64,000 bases of DNA from Nguyenibacter vanlangensis (GTDB lineage Bacteria; Pseudomonadota; Alphaproteobacteria; Acetobacterales; Acetobacteraceae): the NCBI RefSeq assembly GCF_038719015.1, contig NZ_CP152276.1, forward strand, positions 2,671,001-2,735,000, in the 5' to 3' direction. The translations under genes were made by a program, and so were the position numbers. Every line of letters begins with the position of its first letter. Position 1 is the first letter of the stretch. Under the pieces are notes generated by a model. That model was not told where the DNA came from, ran no database searches, and saw only the letters and a list, made by a program, of their open reading frames with translations. Below are positions 35,929 through 45,594 of this stretch, one piece after another.

Positions 35929-36739
35929 TCAGACGCGAACCGTAAAACGCGGGGGCCGGAGCAGGGTCAGGTAGCCGCGACGCTCGGTCAGGCCATGCGC
36001 GGTGCGCAGCAGCCGGGCGATGCGCGAACGCTGCGGCGACGAATCCCACTGCCGCGCATTCATGGCGCGCACCGCCGGATCGAGGACGCAGCCGATGTCG
36101 CGCTGCGAGGCGCCGGCAAGACGCCCGGCATAGGCGCACAGCACGTCGGCCAGCCGCCAGGCTCGATAGGGCGGCAAGCGCAGGGCGCGCGGCAGCGCCG
36201 CAACGGGCTGCCTGGCGATCCGTTTGAGCAGGCGGCGCAGTTCGCCGACCCGGAGATCCTCGCCACCGTCGAGCGGAATCAGCGCCGCCGGACGGGCGCG
36301 GGCGGCGGGGCCGAACAGATGCAGCCGATGCTCGCCGGTGGCGTCGGGAACGACGATCGCGATCACGCCCGGCGCGGATCGTGTCGTGCCGCCGCTGGCG
36401 AACAGGTCGTCAGGAAGCGACCGGACCCGGAACAGTGCGGGCGCGGTAACGAAGACCGTCACTCCCGGATAGGCATCGGGGCTCCACAGGGCCGGCGCGA
36501 TCCAGGCCGGTTTCTCCGGGTCAACAGGGAAAGGACAACCCCCATTGAATGGCGAAACCGACGATCAGGTCGTAGCGCCGATGGAGATCCGTCAGCGCTT
36601 CCAGCTGACGGCACAGAGCGCGATAGCCGGCGACATAAGCGGGGATGCGGCGCAATGTCTCCTGCGCCAGCGCCGGCCTGTCCAGGGTCCGCAGGGTCTC
36701 GCGGAACCGCGCATCGTGCCAGTCGTGCTGATCGGTCAT
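35929..36739 (-). pseudogene. DUF2285 family protein, split by one frameshift
   Basis: The N-terminal part starts at 36739 with a clear ribosome site (GGGAGGAG) and reads MTDQHDWHDARFRETLRTLD to FAIQWGLSFPC, then stops near 36521. One base out of frame the protein continues as VDPEKPAWIAPALWSPDAYPG and on through the DUF2285 domain (LRVGELRRLLKRIARQPVAA) to 35929. Joined, they give about 270 residues, normal for these element-borne regulators. The break is at CCC-TGT-TGA. A single-base insertion is likely; programmed +1 shifting is possible. Confidence 0.78.
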
Positions 36740-37051
36740 GAACGGACTCCTCCCATTACGGACGACCGTTACCAATCTGGCGAGGCGGGGGCATAGCGTC
36801 CGCGATCGTGGCATCACCGCAGCGGAATGATGCACAGGTGCAATGACGATCGTAAAAGCGTCGTCCCGAACGACGCATAATTGAAGACCACTGTCAGGCG
36901 AAGTGAGAAAGTGACCCCCTGTCGCAATGAGGAACTGACCCCCCTTCGTTTTTGAAAGGGGCACCGATGACGGAAGAAAAGAGCATGATTTCCGCATTGT
37001 CTGGAACGATGCGGGGAACGGGGATGCTGCAACCCGAGCGAGGTTGCCGCG

Positions 37052-38260
37052 ATGATGCGGCTGCACGGGCTTGGCTGGGGAGCCAAGCGGCTGGCGCGGG
37101 AGTTTGGCTGTTCGCGGAACACGGCGCGACGATATGTCCGTGCTGGCGGGGCGATCGCGTATCGGCAGCCTGAGCGGCGGTCGGCGTTCGATGGTCTGGA
37201 CGATTGGCTTCGGGAGCGGTTCTTCCGGCACGACGGCAATGCCGACGTGATCCGCCAGGAACTGGCGAGCGAGCATGGGATCGTCATTGGGCTTCGCTCG
37301 GTCGAGTTGAAGGTCCGGCCGTGGCGGCGGGAGTTATTGGCCCGGAAGCGGGCGACGGTTCGCTTCGAGACGCCGCCTGGGCGGCAGTTGCAGATCGATT
37401 TCGGCGAGACGCGGGTGTGGATCGGCGATGAGCGGCTGCGGGTGTATCTGTTCGTGGCGACGCTCGGCTATTCGCGCCGCCTGCATATCCGCGCGTCGCT
37501 GAGGCAGGGACAGGCGGACTGGTTCGCGGGCATGGAGGGCGCATTCCTGCGGTTCGGCGGGGTTCCGGCGGAGATCCTGCTCGATAATGCCAAAGCTCTG
37601 GTCGAGCATCACGACGCGACGACGCGGGAGGTTCGTTTCAATGGGCGGCTGCACGCCTTTGCGCGGTATTGGGGCTTTGCGCCGCGTGCCTGCGCGCCGT
37701 ATCGCGCCCGGACCAAGGGCAAGGACGAGCGCGGGGTCGGCTACGTCAAGAAGAACGCGGTCGCGGGACGGCGTTTCGCGAACTGGGCGATGTTCGAGGC
37801 GCATCTTGACCAATGGACGCGCGAGATTGCCGACCGGCGCGTGCATGGCACGACGGGCGTTGCACCGTCGGAGCGTTTCGCCGGCGAGGCCGAGGCCCTG
37901 CGCCTGCTCGGTGGACGCGCGCCGTTCGGCCAGTTGCGCGATCTGGTGCGCAAGGTTCAGGCCGATTGCGCGATCGACCTGGACACCAACAGCTACTCCG
38001 TGCCGTGGCGGCTGATCGGCGAGAGCGTCCAGATTGTGGTGCTGGGCGGACGCGTCGTCGTGCGTCATGCCGGGCAGGTCGTGGCGGATCATCCGCTTTG
38101 CGCGGGACGCCGGCAGCGGATCGTCGATCGCTCCCATCTCGCCGGCGTGGTCGGCGGACCGGCCGCGAACGGCCCATCACTTGCCGGGCTACCGACCCTG
38201 CTGCTCGACCTGCTCCGGCCGCTGGCCGAATATGAGGCTGTCGCGGGAGGGGCCTGGTGA
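37052..38260 (+). CDS. istA: IS21 transposase IstA
   Basis: The 402-residue protein has an N-terminal HTH (LAREFGCSRNTARRYVRAGG) and a DDE integrase core with QLQIDFGETRVWIGD, EILLDNAKALVEHHD and a later glutamate in TKGKDERGVGYVKKN. A C-terminal beta domain follows (YSVPWRLIGESVQIV). IstA cuts and joins the element ends. The stop overlaps the istB start region. Confidence 0.92.
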   Translation: MMRLHGLGWGAKRLAREFGCSRNTARRYVRAGGAIAYRQPERRSAFDGLDDWLRERFFRHDGNADVIRQELASEHGIVIGLRSVELKVRPWRRELLARKRATVRFETPPGRQLQIDFGETRVWIGDERLRVYLFVATLGYSRRLHIRASLRQGQADWFAGMEGAFLRFGGVPAEILLDNAKALVEHHDATTREVRFNGRLHAFARYWGFAPRACAPYRARTKGKDERGVGYVKKNAVAGRRFANWAMFEAHLDQWTREIADRRVHGTTGVAPSERFAGEAEALRLLGGRAPFGQLRDLVRKVQADCAIDLDTNSYSVPWRLIGESVQIVVLGGRVVVRHAGQVVADHPLCAGRRQRIVDRSHLAGVVGGPAANGPSLAGLPTLLLDLLRPLAEYEAVAGGAW

Positions 38261-39060
38261 TGGCGGGCGTGGACCATGCGGCATTGGTCGGGATGCTGGA
38301 CCGGCTCAAGCTGACGGCGATCCGCGACCAGCTGGACACGCTGCTCGACGAGGCGGCGCGCTCGGACATGACGTTACGCGAGGCACTGGCATTCCTGGTC
38401 GGGCGCGAGATCGCGCGACGCGACGAGCGCCGCATCGCCATGGCGAGCAAGATGGCGCAGTTCCCGTTCGTGCGGGAACTCGACGGCTTCGAGTTCGACG
38501 CCCAGCCGTCCCTCGATCCCCGGCAGGTCCGCGATCTGGCCGAGTGCCGCTGGGTCGCGCACGGCGATACGATCCTGCTGCTGGGGCCGCCGGGAACGGG
38601 GAAGACGCATCTGGCCGTGGCGCTCGGGCGCGAGGCGATCCGGCGAAACTACAGCGTGCAGTTCGTCACCGCCGCGACATTGGTCGCCATGCTGGCCAAG
38701 GCGCATGCGGACGGCGCGCTGGACAAGCAACTGGCGCTCCTATCGCGACCGAAGCTGCTGATCATCGACGAACTGGGCTATCTGCCGTTCGAAGCCAACG
38801 CCGCGCATCTGTTTTTCCAGCTCGTCTCAAGGCGCTACGAGCGCGGCTCGATCCTGCTGACCTCCAATCGCTCGGTCGGAGAATGGGGCGAGGTCTTCGG
38901 CGACCCGGTGGTGGCCACCGCCATCCTGGACCGCCTGCTGCACCATTCCACCGTGATCACCATCCGCGGCGACAGCTACCGTCTGCGGGAGAAACGACGC
39001 TCCGGCCTTCTGCAGAAGGCCGGAGCGTCCATCAGAGAAGCCGAGACAACCACTTCATGA
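38260..39060 (+). CDS. istB: IS21 helper ATPase IstB
   Basis: The 266-residue AAA+ ATPase has Walker A GPPGTGKTH, Walker B LLIIDELGYLPF and the ILLTSNRSVGEWGEVFGD box typical of IstB. It selects and remodels target DNA for IstA. An in-frame GTG at 38257 is an alternative start overlapping istA. Confidence 0.93.
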   Translation: MAGVDHAALVGMLDRLKLTAIRDQLDTLLDEAARSDMTLREALAFLVGREIARRDERRIAMASKMAQFPFVRELDGFEFDAQPSLDPRQVRDLAECRWVAHGDTILLLGPPGTGKTHLAVALGREAIRRNYSVQFVTAATLVAMLAKAHADGALDKQLALLSRPKLLIIDELGYLPFEANAAHLFFQLVSRRYERGSILLTSNRSVGEWGEVFGDPVVATAILDRLLHHSTVITIRGDSYRLREKRRSGLLQKAGASIREAETTTS

Positions 39061-39236
39061 CGGGGTCAGTTCCTCGCTTCGCCAAAGGGGTCAGTTCTTC
39101 AATTCGTTTGACAACCACAGCGGAAAGGATACCAACTGGACCGGCAGAAACCACCGGACCGCGCGAATGACGACAGTGCCTCACGCCAATGATGCACTGC
39201 ATCACATGGGCGAGGCACGATCACCCGTACGTGACA

Positions 39237-39261
39237 AACCCGGCGCCCTGGGCGCCGGGTT
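39237..39261 (-). terminator. Perfect 11-bp hairpin downstream of the membrane-protein gene
   Basis: AACCCGGCGCC (39237-39247) and GGCGCCGGGTT (39251-39261) pair perfectly around a 3-base loop. On the minus strand it is followed by a short T-containing tract (TTTGT). It lies 40 bp beyond the stop of the gene at 39301-39708, a sensible place for a terminator, though the T run is weak. Confidence 0.45.
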
Positions 39262-39300
39262 GTATCCGGATATCGCGCATCAGGACACGCCCCCTTACGG

Positions 39301-39708
39301 TCAGGACGATCCGATCGCCGAGAGACGAACCCAAGCCGTACCGCCGGCGACCGTGGCACCGATCACGGCCAGCAGGTGGGACAGGAGAAAGCTGCCGGTG
39401 CCCATCTGCGCAAACCCGAGCGTCATGCAGTAGCCCATCGCCATGGCGGGCACGGCGAAGACGAACACAACCACGGCACGCAGGGCCGGTTCGGCGCTGG
39501 TCGCGAGCATAAAGCGGCCGATCGCCGCCGTAGCGATGCCCGTCAATGCGCCGAGCGCCAGCGCACCCGCGCCGGAACCGGCGTGGTCGCCATGGGCGAA
39601 GACCATGGCGCCGACGAAGACGGGCAAAGCCCAGACCGCCGCCATGAACAGCAGCCAGCAGAAAAAACCCAGCCCGCACAGGCTGAGGGCGAGAGTGAGG
39701 ACCAGCAT
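39301..39708 (-). CDS. Hypothetical membrane protein, four to five helices
   Basis: The 135-residue protein is almost entirely hydrophobic (LGFFCWLLFMAAVWALPVFV, then ALALGALTGIATAAIGRF, LRAVVVFVFAVPAMAMGY and a C-terminal helix). No family is recognised. It lies 31 bp after a 56-residue gene on the same strand, and both belong to the mobile region. An immunity-like, entry-exclusion or transfer role is possible but unsupported. Confidence 0.65.
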   Translation of the reverse strand: MLVLTLALSLCGLGFFCWLLFMAAVWALPVFVGAMVFAHGDHAGSGAGALALGALTGIATAAIGRFMLATSAEPALRAVVVFVFAVPAMAMGYCMTLGFAQMGTGSFLLSHLLAVIGATVAGGTAWVRLSAIGSS

Positions 39709-39739
39709 GTCAGGCGCTCCTTGCAGGGACTCTCCCGCA

Positions 39740-39910
39740 TCAGGCGGGAGACGCTCGCGGGAAGCGGCCCTCGACCTCCTCCGCCGTCGCGGCCTGCGCG
39801 GCCACGGCGCTGGCCAGTTCGCGTTCGATTTGCGCCCGCTCGCGGCGGCTGAGGTGAACGCTGGTCAGTTCGGCGCGCAGCATCTGGATCGTGTCGTGCA
39901 GATTGGTCAT
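39740..39910 (-). CDS. Small hypothetical protein (56 residues)
   Basis: A short gene starts at 39910 behind a strong ribosome site (GACAGGAGCAGG) and reads MTNLHDTIQMLRAELTSVHL, then a helical Arg/Glu/Ala-rich segment (SRRERAQIERELASAVAAQA), stopping at 39740. The heptad-like pattern suggests a coiled coil. It precedes the membrane-protein gene by 31 bp, so the two are probably co-transcribed. Function unknown. Confidence 0.6.
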   Translation of the reverse strand: MTNLHDTIQMLRAELTSVHLSRRERAQIERELASAVAAQAATAEEVEGRFPRASPA

Positions 39911-40271
39911 CGTCCTGCTCCTGTCGTTTGTCGAAGACAGGACGCCGCCTCATGCTCACGGGAACCGGGTCAATGATCGCCGAAGGCGACCGCGCCAGCG
40001 GCGCGCGGGGGAGCCGATTTTTTCGGTGCGTCCGCAGGGCGTGCCGGAAAAATTGGGGGGACCGCGCGTCTTGAGGCGGTTTCCGTGGGCATGGTACGAT
40101 GGGAGGACTGAGGGAAAAGTCTCTTCTTCCCCGTGGGACGGAGACTGCCGGGCGACAGGGACGACCGCCGCCTCATCCGATCGACGGTTCGTGGCTGCGT
40201 TCCACCCGGTGGTCCGGTAGGCTCGCGATGGGTCGATCAGACCCTGTCGCCGCAACGGAGTGGGTGGCTAT
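39911..40271. other. Gene-poor stretch of 361 bases
   Basis: A 40-residue minus-strand reading starting at 40092 (MPTETASRRAVPPIFP) has coding-like composition but no good ribosome site. I do not call it a gene. Otherwise nothing is recognised here. Confidence 0.4.
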
Positions 40272-40496
40272 TCATTGAAGTCGCTCACCTTTTCTGCGTG
40301 CAACGCGCGTGAGCGACTCAACGTGGTCCCTGACTCTCACCCAGAACTCTGCCTCGTCGGCGAGATTCTGTTCGACGCAACGGGCGATATGCCGACGGAC
40401 GGCGAGGTAGGCGTCCGCCCCGAAGCCTCTGATGAGGCACGCCGCAACGTCATAGGCCGACATGCCCAACGCCCTGCTTTCGTCCCGATCCGCCAT
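40272..40496 (-). CDS. Small hypothetical protein (74 residues)
   Basis: The reading MADRDESRALGMSAYDVAAC through AYLAVRRHIARCVEQNLADE to a basic end looks like a small all-helical protein. Its composition is coding-like on the same strand as neighbouring genes. I chose the ATG at 40496 over an upstream extension to 40610. No family is recognised. Confidence 0.5.
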   Translation of the reverse strand: MADRDESRALGMSAYDVAACLIRGFGADAYLAVRRHIARCVEQNLADEAEFWVRVRDHVESLTRVARRKGERLQ

Positions 40497-40593
40497 TCCG
40501 ACCTCGTGCGCTACCGACGGCGTTCGACGCCGGCAGGACGAAACAAAGGCGAATCCAGGTACGCATCGTCCCGCCCTTCCTGGCGTCGGGCGG

Positions 40594-40746
40594 GTGATAA
40601 CGTGTTTCAAAAGGGCAAAAGCACGCCCTGCCTATTCCCCAGACGGCACGCAACCGCGGTTACGCACCGCTGGACCATAGGTCCGGGTGTTGTATTCGGC
40701 AGGCCACCCGACATAGGAGGCCGCCCTTTTGAAAAGGCGTTATCAC
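40594..40746. repeat. Imperfect inverted repeat with 23/24-base arms
   Basis: The left arm 40594-40616 (GTGATAACG then TTTCAAAAGGGC) pairs with the right arm 40723-40746, with a few mismatches and one bulge. The 106-base interior has no gene. The 399-base gap from 40497 to 40895 contains nothing else I can identify. It could be a small decayed element or a transfer-origin-like structure. Confidence 0.5.
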
Positions 40747-40895
40747 GCGCCATCTTCATATTAGCATGGTATAAGCGCTCCCGTCACCTGCTCACGGGGC
40801 GGCGTTGCGATGTGCCGTAAACCGCGATTTCCCAGGAAGATGCCGGTTGCGCCGAAGCCCCGCCCGGCGAACCGGGCGGGGGCCTGATGGGGCGC

Positions 40896-41222
40896 TCAGT
40901 CCCCGTTGCGTCCGGTGCGGGGGCGGGTCCAGATCAGGGTGTGGCCCTCGCCATCGTCGTCGGCGAACAGATTGGCGAAGATCGGAGCGGCGAAGGACGG
41001 ATCGTCCAGCTTCAGGCTCAGATAGTTCCGTCCTTCGGTGGAGCGCTTGGCCCAGGCCGCCCCTAATTCGATTCTCCCAACATAGACGCGATAGTTCGGG
41101 GCATTGTCGTTGGTCCGGTTGGTTTCGGGCACCAGGCGGACATTGCGGGTCTGGAGCGCCAGGGTGACGATCTCGCCTTCGAAGCCGTCGCCCGTCTTCT
41201 TGAAGGAACCGATGTTAGCCAT
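40896..41222 (-). CDS. DUF736 family protein (copy 2)
   Basis: The 108-residue protein starts at 41222 (MANIGSFKKTGDGFEGEIVT) and has the DUF736 core (NAPNYRVYVGRIELGAAWAK, then YLSLKLDDPSFAAPIFANLF). It shares only moderate identity with copy 1 at 32334-32675, so the two are not a recent duplication. Its role is unknown. It stands alone between two gene-poor stretches. Confidence 0.9.
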   Translation of the reverse strand: MANIGSFKKTGDGFEGEIVTLALQTRNVRLVPETNRTNDNAPNYRVYVGRIELGAAWAKRSTEGRNYLSLKLDDPSFAAPIFANLFADDDGEGHTLIWTRPRTGRNGD

Positions 41223-42517
41223 TGTCCTATCTCCTTGCTGGATCGGGCCGCGACCACCGTGGCCTCGATGGCGATCGTCCAGCCGGAGGCGAGCGGCCAA
41301 GCGCCTGCTTGCAGGCCGAAGCGCAGCGAAGGGCGGCAGGATCGGAACTTTCTTGTCCCGCGAGGAATGACGGCGCAGCCGGCAGGGGAAGAAAGTTGCG
41401 GAACGCCGTCGCGACAGCCGGGCGAGGCGCAGCCGATCTTCGGCTAGATCAGCCATCTGACAGAGGCCATGGTGTACGGCACCCTCAGCCTCAGGAGAGA
41501 CATGGCGACCGCACACGGTCCGAAGACCGGGCGGGAACCGAGAACCGGAGATCTTGCCACTGACGCAAAACCCGACCGTTCATGTTCCGGTGCCCGACAG
41601 GGGCGAACCGGGTGCACACCACCCCCTGCCCGACGCCTCCTGTCGGACAGACCGATGCCAGGGTGGTCAGATCCTGCATTCTGATCAACGAAGGCCGGAC
41701 ATGACCGGGCCTCGGGATAATCGGTCCCTCCGCGTGACCATGGCAGCCCTGTTCCTGCCGACGCGATCAGCGCGGGCAGCCTTCCGGCACGACACGCCAG
41801 ACGGCCCAACGGATATGCGTCCCGGGTCACCTCCCGGTTCGCCGGGTGGAGCTTTGGTGCAGGTTCGACCGCCGAAAGCGACTACAATGGGGGATTCCGG
41901 TCTGTCCGGTTCCGGCCCAGAACTCAAAATATCGGACATCTATTCGGGCTACCAGCAGCTTTCGACTGTTACCAGGGGAACAATTCCTGTAAAAGTTTAG
42001 ACCACAACTGCCAGATTGGTGGTTTTTATTTATTCCCACTCAATTTGTTGCAGCATCATAAAAGAAATATTTATCATTATGTTATAAAACCATAAATCAA
42101 TAATGCCATAGTTGATACCATACTTTGAGCTAACGACCCAGAGACGCTCCCTATTGCCGTCCAACAACGACTCGCCACGACTAAAGGCAGAAGTTGTAAA
42201 TATGGCCTGACCTTGGGGACAAACCCGCCGTTCGCGATCATATGGGGAGCGGCAGGTTTCGGTTAAAGCCGACGTTGGAGTTTTGCCGCAACCGCCCCCG
42301 GAATGAGCAGCCCTGGCCGTTGGCGGACTGGCAGGTCTTGATCTATGAGTGCGGGAAAGCTGCCACTCACCGAGCTTCGGGCGAAACGTCACATCCGGAG
42401 CCGACGGCGGTCTGGCGGGTTTGGGGTTCACGGAACCCCGGGTCAGCCCGGTTTCATTCGGTTCGGATCATTTATCCATATCGACAATCTGGACCTGTGA
42501 TCCTTGATCAGCACCCG
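41223..42517. other. Gene-poor stretch of about 1.3 kb
   Basis: I see no gene with credible coding character. The part 41223-41990 is GC-rich with only antisense-like open readings. The part 42000-42130 is strongly AT-rich. This abrupt change next to herA fits the edge of an acquired defence cargo. Confidence 0.45.
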
Positions 42518-44257
42518 TCACTCTCGCCAGTTATCGGCACGCTTTTTGAAGTCGATATTCTTCCACTCCGCTTTCCAGAGCGTGAGATATTTCACGTCAC
42601 TGGACGAGGGTTCGGGGTCGCATTTCTCCACATACACGACACACGGCATGATGACGGCGTCCCCGATCAGAAGCGCCTCCCCTTGCTCAAGCGCGGGCAT
42701 TCCCTCGGTCAAATTGCCAAGCGTATCCGGCAGTAGTCGGCGGACATAACTTTGGTCATCGGGATTAGTAAGACGCATCGCCAAGAAGTTGGAGCATTGC
42801 GAAAAAATAGTTTCTGAAATTTCAGACGGTCGCTGGCTCGAAATCAGTAGGCTGATGCCGTATTTTCGGCCTTCTTTGGCTATGCGTTCGATAGCAGCCA
42901 GTGAAGCCTTATAGCGGGCAAGACCGCTCTTCGGCGCATATTTGTGCGCTTCCTCATAGACCATCAGGAATGGCTGTTCGGTTTTGCTTTCAACGCGCCG
43001 GGCATAGTAGCAAAAATCGAACATTAGACGGGAGATGAGCGAAACGGTGATGCTGAGCAGTTCAAAAGGGATGCCGCTAAGGTCGATGATGGTGACATTC
43101 GACTCACCTCCCGCGTTGTAGCCAGTGAACTGTCTAAGCACATCCTCCAAAGACGCCTTCTTAGCCTTTTCACCGAAAATAAACCCTAGGCGCGTGTTCG
43201 CGATTTTTGATCTGACCCGTCGTTCGAACTTGTCGATTGTCCCGTCGGCATACGGCCCTTTATTAATCTCACTACGTTTTGTCAGCGCAAATTCGCGCAA
43301 TTCCATACAATAGTGTTCGATCTGGGCATCGACGTCAGGGAAATCGATTTCCGTGTTGTCCTTGAATTTGATCAGCAAAGAATTGTCAGCGTTCTTTGTC
43401 TCTCTGGTGAGATTTCTGAACGCATTCACGACATGATTGATCTCGTATGGAAGTGGGCTGTCAAAATTGACCTTCTCTACATCAGTATTACTGATCTTTT
43501 TTGCGATGGTAACAATCTGCCGCAGCAATGCCTCCTGATTGTAATTGTTGTTGTCCCCTGACTCCAGAAACATGTCCTCCATCTCGTCTTCGTTTAGCAA
43601 CCAATATGGCAGGACGAGATCATCGACGGTAATGACATTTGCTTTCGGAAACGCTGCGGCATATTCGGAATGAAGATCAAATATCAGGATATGGGAGTTG
43701 TTGAGACCCTGGTATTCGCCGGCTTTGGCTGATATGGCTCTTTGCAAAACAGACGACACACTCGACGATTTTCCAGATCCCGAAGCACCGACAACAGCAA
43801 TATGTTTGTTGAAGAACCGGTCGCCATGAACAGGTACAACGATATCACGTTGCCTGGTCAATGACGAAAAGCAAAAGCGGTCTTCAGCCGCATAGCAGTC
43901 TGCATAGATGGCTGCGATTTCCGCTTTCGTCGCCGGCACGACCTTCTTTGGCGGAATGGCGAGTTCGTCACCGCCGCGATTGAACTTTCCGTCTTTAAGG
44001 GTCCCGAGAGGATACGCATCAATCATATAGACGCGCTTGTAGTCACTGCTACCGTCGCCTTCCACCTCTTTCATCTCGATTGAAAAGCTTTCGATGATGC
44101 AGATGAGAGAAACGTTGTCATTGTCCGAGACCTTGAGAAAGGATCCAACACGAAGAGACTCTCCAGCCGCCTGGAAGTTCAAAAGATCATCGACGGCCAC
44201 TCGGACTTTGTTGGGATAAACGGCGACAACCTCAGCATTGGCGATTTCCTCACTCAT
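42518..44257 (-). CDS. herA: HerA-family ATPase, probable anti-phage defence component
   Basis: The 579-residue protein has an N-terminal HAS-barrel-like region (about 1-110), Walker A GASGSGKSSS at 157-166, a Walker-B-like LMVYEEAHKYAP, and ISSQRPSEISETIFSQCSNF with the sensor and arginine-finger region. HerA forms hexameric DNA-translocating rings. In mobile elements, HerA paired with a nuclease or Sir2 protein acts in phage defence. Here the paired gene lies 9 bp upstream on the same strand and encodes a DUF4297/Cap4-like protein, now split by an IS4 element. The gene is AT-richer than its surroundings. Confidence 0.85.
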   Translation of the reverse strand: MSEEIANAEVVAVYPNKVRVAVDDLLNFQAAGESLRVGSFLKVSDNDNVSLICIIESFSIEMKEVEGDGSSDYKRVYMIDAYPLGTLKDGKFNRGGDELAIPPKKVVPATKAEIAAIYADCYAAEDRFCFSSLTRQRDIVVPVHGDRFFNKHIAVVGASGSGKSSSVSSVLQRAISAKAGEYQGLNNSHILIFDLHSEYAAAFPKANVITVDDLVLPYWLLNEDEMEDMFLESGDNNNYNQEALLRQIVTIAKKISNTDVEKVNFDSPLPYEINHVVNAFRNLTRETKNADNSLLIKFKDNTEIDFPDVDAQIEHYCMELREFALTKRSEINKGPYADGTIDKFERRVRSKIANTRLGFIFGEKAKKASLEDVLRQFTGYNAGGESNVTIIDLSGIPFELLSITVSLISRLMFDFCYYARRVESKTEQPFLMVYEEAHKYAPKSGLARYKASLAAIERIAKEGRKYGISLLISSQRPSEISETIFSQCSNFLAMRLTNPDDQSYVRRLLPDTLGNLTEGMPALEQGEALLIGDAVIMPCVVYVEKCDPEPSSSDVKYLTLWKAEWKNIDFKKRADNWRE

Positions 44258-44266
44258 TGTTTGTCC

Positions 44267-44544
44267 TCAGATAATTTTCGTGATTGTGGAGATGCTACTG
44301 ATGGGGATCGAATACATCCGAATCTTTGGACCCGGCAGCGCCATGGTTGCAGGGCGTTCAAGGAAGAAGTCGTATATATGGCACAACTTCCGCCCCGGCC
44401 CATCGAGGACCTCCAGCAACTGGTCAACGTCGTCAACAAGACGAATTTCGATCTGGTGCTCTTGGGTCTGCGGGCTGTGAACGTGATCGATGCGAAATGG
44501 CGATCCGCGATATGGCTCGCCACCCATCAGTTTTTATGGGGTCT
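44267..44544 (-). pseudogene. C-terminal piece of the HerA-partner nuclease gene
   Basis: The minus-strand reading KLMGGEPYRGSPFRIDHVHS, then EIRLVDDVDQLLEVLDG and ATMALPGPKIRMYSIPI, ends at 44267, 9 bp before the herA start. It has no start codon of its own with a ribosome site and begins at the IS4 boundary. I take it as the 3' end of the gene whose 5' part is at 45585-46720. The plus strand of this stretch is also open and cannot be fully excluded. Confidence 0.6.
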
Positions 44545-45584
44545 GGATTGACGTGCTGAATCTGGCTGTGATTCAAGGATTCTGCCCTTGTGAGGAGCGG
44601 ATTTGGCATGACCCCGGCTATTGTGGAAATGGCGGCTGGCATTGCGGCGGATTTGCAGCGTCGGTTGCCTGGGCAGCGCAAGACCCAGCGTGACAAACTC
44701 GCGCTGCTTGTCGCCACCATGCTGGACGCTCGCAGCGCCAATCTGATGGTGTTGGCGGCTTCGTTGCCGCGCGCGGCAGAGCGAGCGGACATGCGTTACC
44801 AGTGGATCGCTCGGTTCATCGACAACCCCCTCGTGGTCTGTGATGAAGTCATGGAACCGTTTGCGCGCGAGGTGCTCACCAAGGCCGCCGAAGACGGGCG
44901 TGTGGTGCTGATCATGGACCAGACCAAGGCCAATGACCGCCATCAGATCCTGATGCTCTCGCTGCGTTTTGGCGAGCGCGCGTTGCCGCTGGCCTGGCGG
45001 GTCGAGGCGACGGAAGGGGCGATCGGGTTCGCTGTTCAGAAGGACCTGCTCCAAGCGGTTGCCGGCTGGTTGCCTTCCCAGGCCGAGATTTGCCTGATGG
45101 CGGATCGGTTCTACGGCACGCCGGATCTGATCGCGTTCGCCATCGCCCGAGGCTGGGGTTATCGGCTGCGCGTGAGGTCCAATCTGCGGGTCGCCGCGGG
45201 CGGCCACAAAACCTCCCTGGCCGAACATGTCACTGACAAGCGTCCCTATCTGACCGACGTCGCGCTCACCCATCGGCGTATTGTCACCAATATCGGCATC
45301 ATCAACGCGCCCGGCCATGCCGAGCCGTGGATCATTGCGATGTCCGACACCCCCAGCTACCTGACAACACTGGATTACAGCGCACGATGGGGCATCGAGC
45401 CCATGTTCTCCGACTTCAAATCGCGCGGCTTCGGTCTCGAACACAGTCAGTTGCGTTCCCCCGAACGTCTCGGCCGGTTGGTGCTGGTGATGAGTATCGC
45501 TTTGTATTTCGCCGTCTCCACCGGCCTGTGCGACGCACAAACCAATCCATCAGCGGACGAAAAAAAAGCCCCAGACGTCAACCC
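44545..45584. mobile_element. IS4-family insertion sequence (approximate ends)
   Basis: A transposase gene sits between short inverted ends, GGATTGACGT (44545-44554) and ACGTCAACCC (45575-45584), which match in 9 of 10 positions. No target duplication is evident, so the true ends may lie a few bases away. The element splits the partner gene of herA. Confidence 0.6.
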
Positions 45585-45594
45585 GCGAACATGA
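44608..45594 (+). CDS. IS4-family transposase
   Basis: The 328-residue protein has a DDE core: first aspartate in LIMDQTKANDRHQIL, second in CLMADRFYGTPDLI, and glutamate in YSARWGIEPMFSDFKSRGFG (the YxxRWxIE-type signature of the family). The start at 44608 is an ATG with GAGGAG ahead. It appears intact. Confidence 0.88.
   Translation: MTPAIVEMAAGIAADLQRRLPGQRKTQRDKLALLVATMLDARSANLMVLAASLPRAAERADMRYQWIARFIDNPLVVCDEVMEPFAREVLTKAAEDGRVVLIMDQTKANDRHQILMLSLRFGERALPLAWRVEATEGAIGFAVQKDLLQAVAGWLPSQAEICLMADRFYGTPDLIAFAIARGWGYRLRVRSNLRVAAGGHKTSLAEHVTDKRPYLTDVALTHRRIVTNIGIINAPGHAEPWIIAMSDTPSYLTTLDYSARWGIEPMFSDFKSRGFGLEHSQLRSPERLGRLVLVMSIALYFAVSTGLCDAQTNPSADEKKAPDVNPRT

Larger units (their letters stand above)
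36892..39113. mobile_element. IS21-family insertion sequence with 5-bp target duplication
   Basis: The element is 2222 bp from TGTCAGGCGAAG at 36892 to the inverted end closing at 39113. Both ends carry repeated GGAACTGACCCC / AGTGACCCC boxes, as in IS21 multiple terminal repeats. It is flanked by ACCAC on both sides (36887-36891 and 39114-39118), a target duplication showing simple insertion. Both genes are intact. It landed about 150 bp upstream of the DUF2285 gene. Confidence 0.9.

Noticed and set aside
44261..44551. Plus-strand reading NVVNKTNFDLVLLGLRAVNV as a separate gene
   Set aside because: Open and fairly protein-like, but it starts without a ribosome site and runs opposite to a reading that fits the operon with herA. 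Kept only as an alternative.
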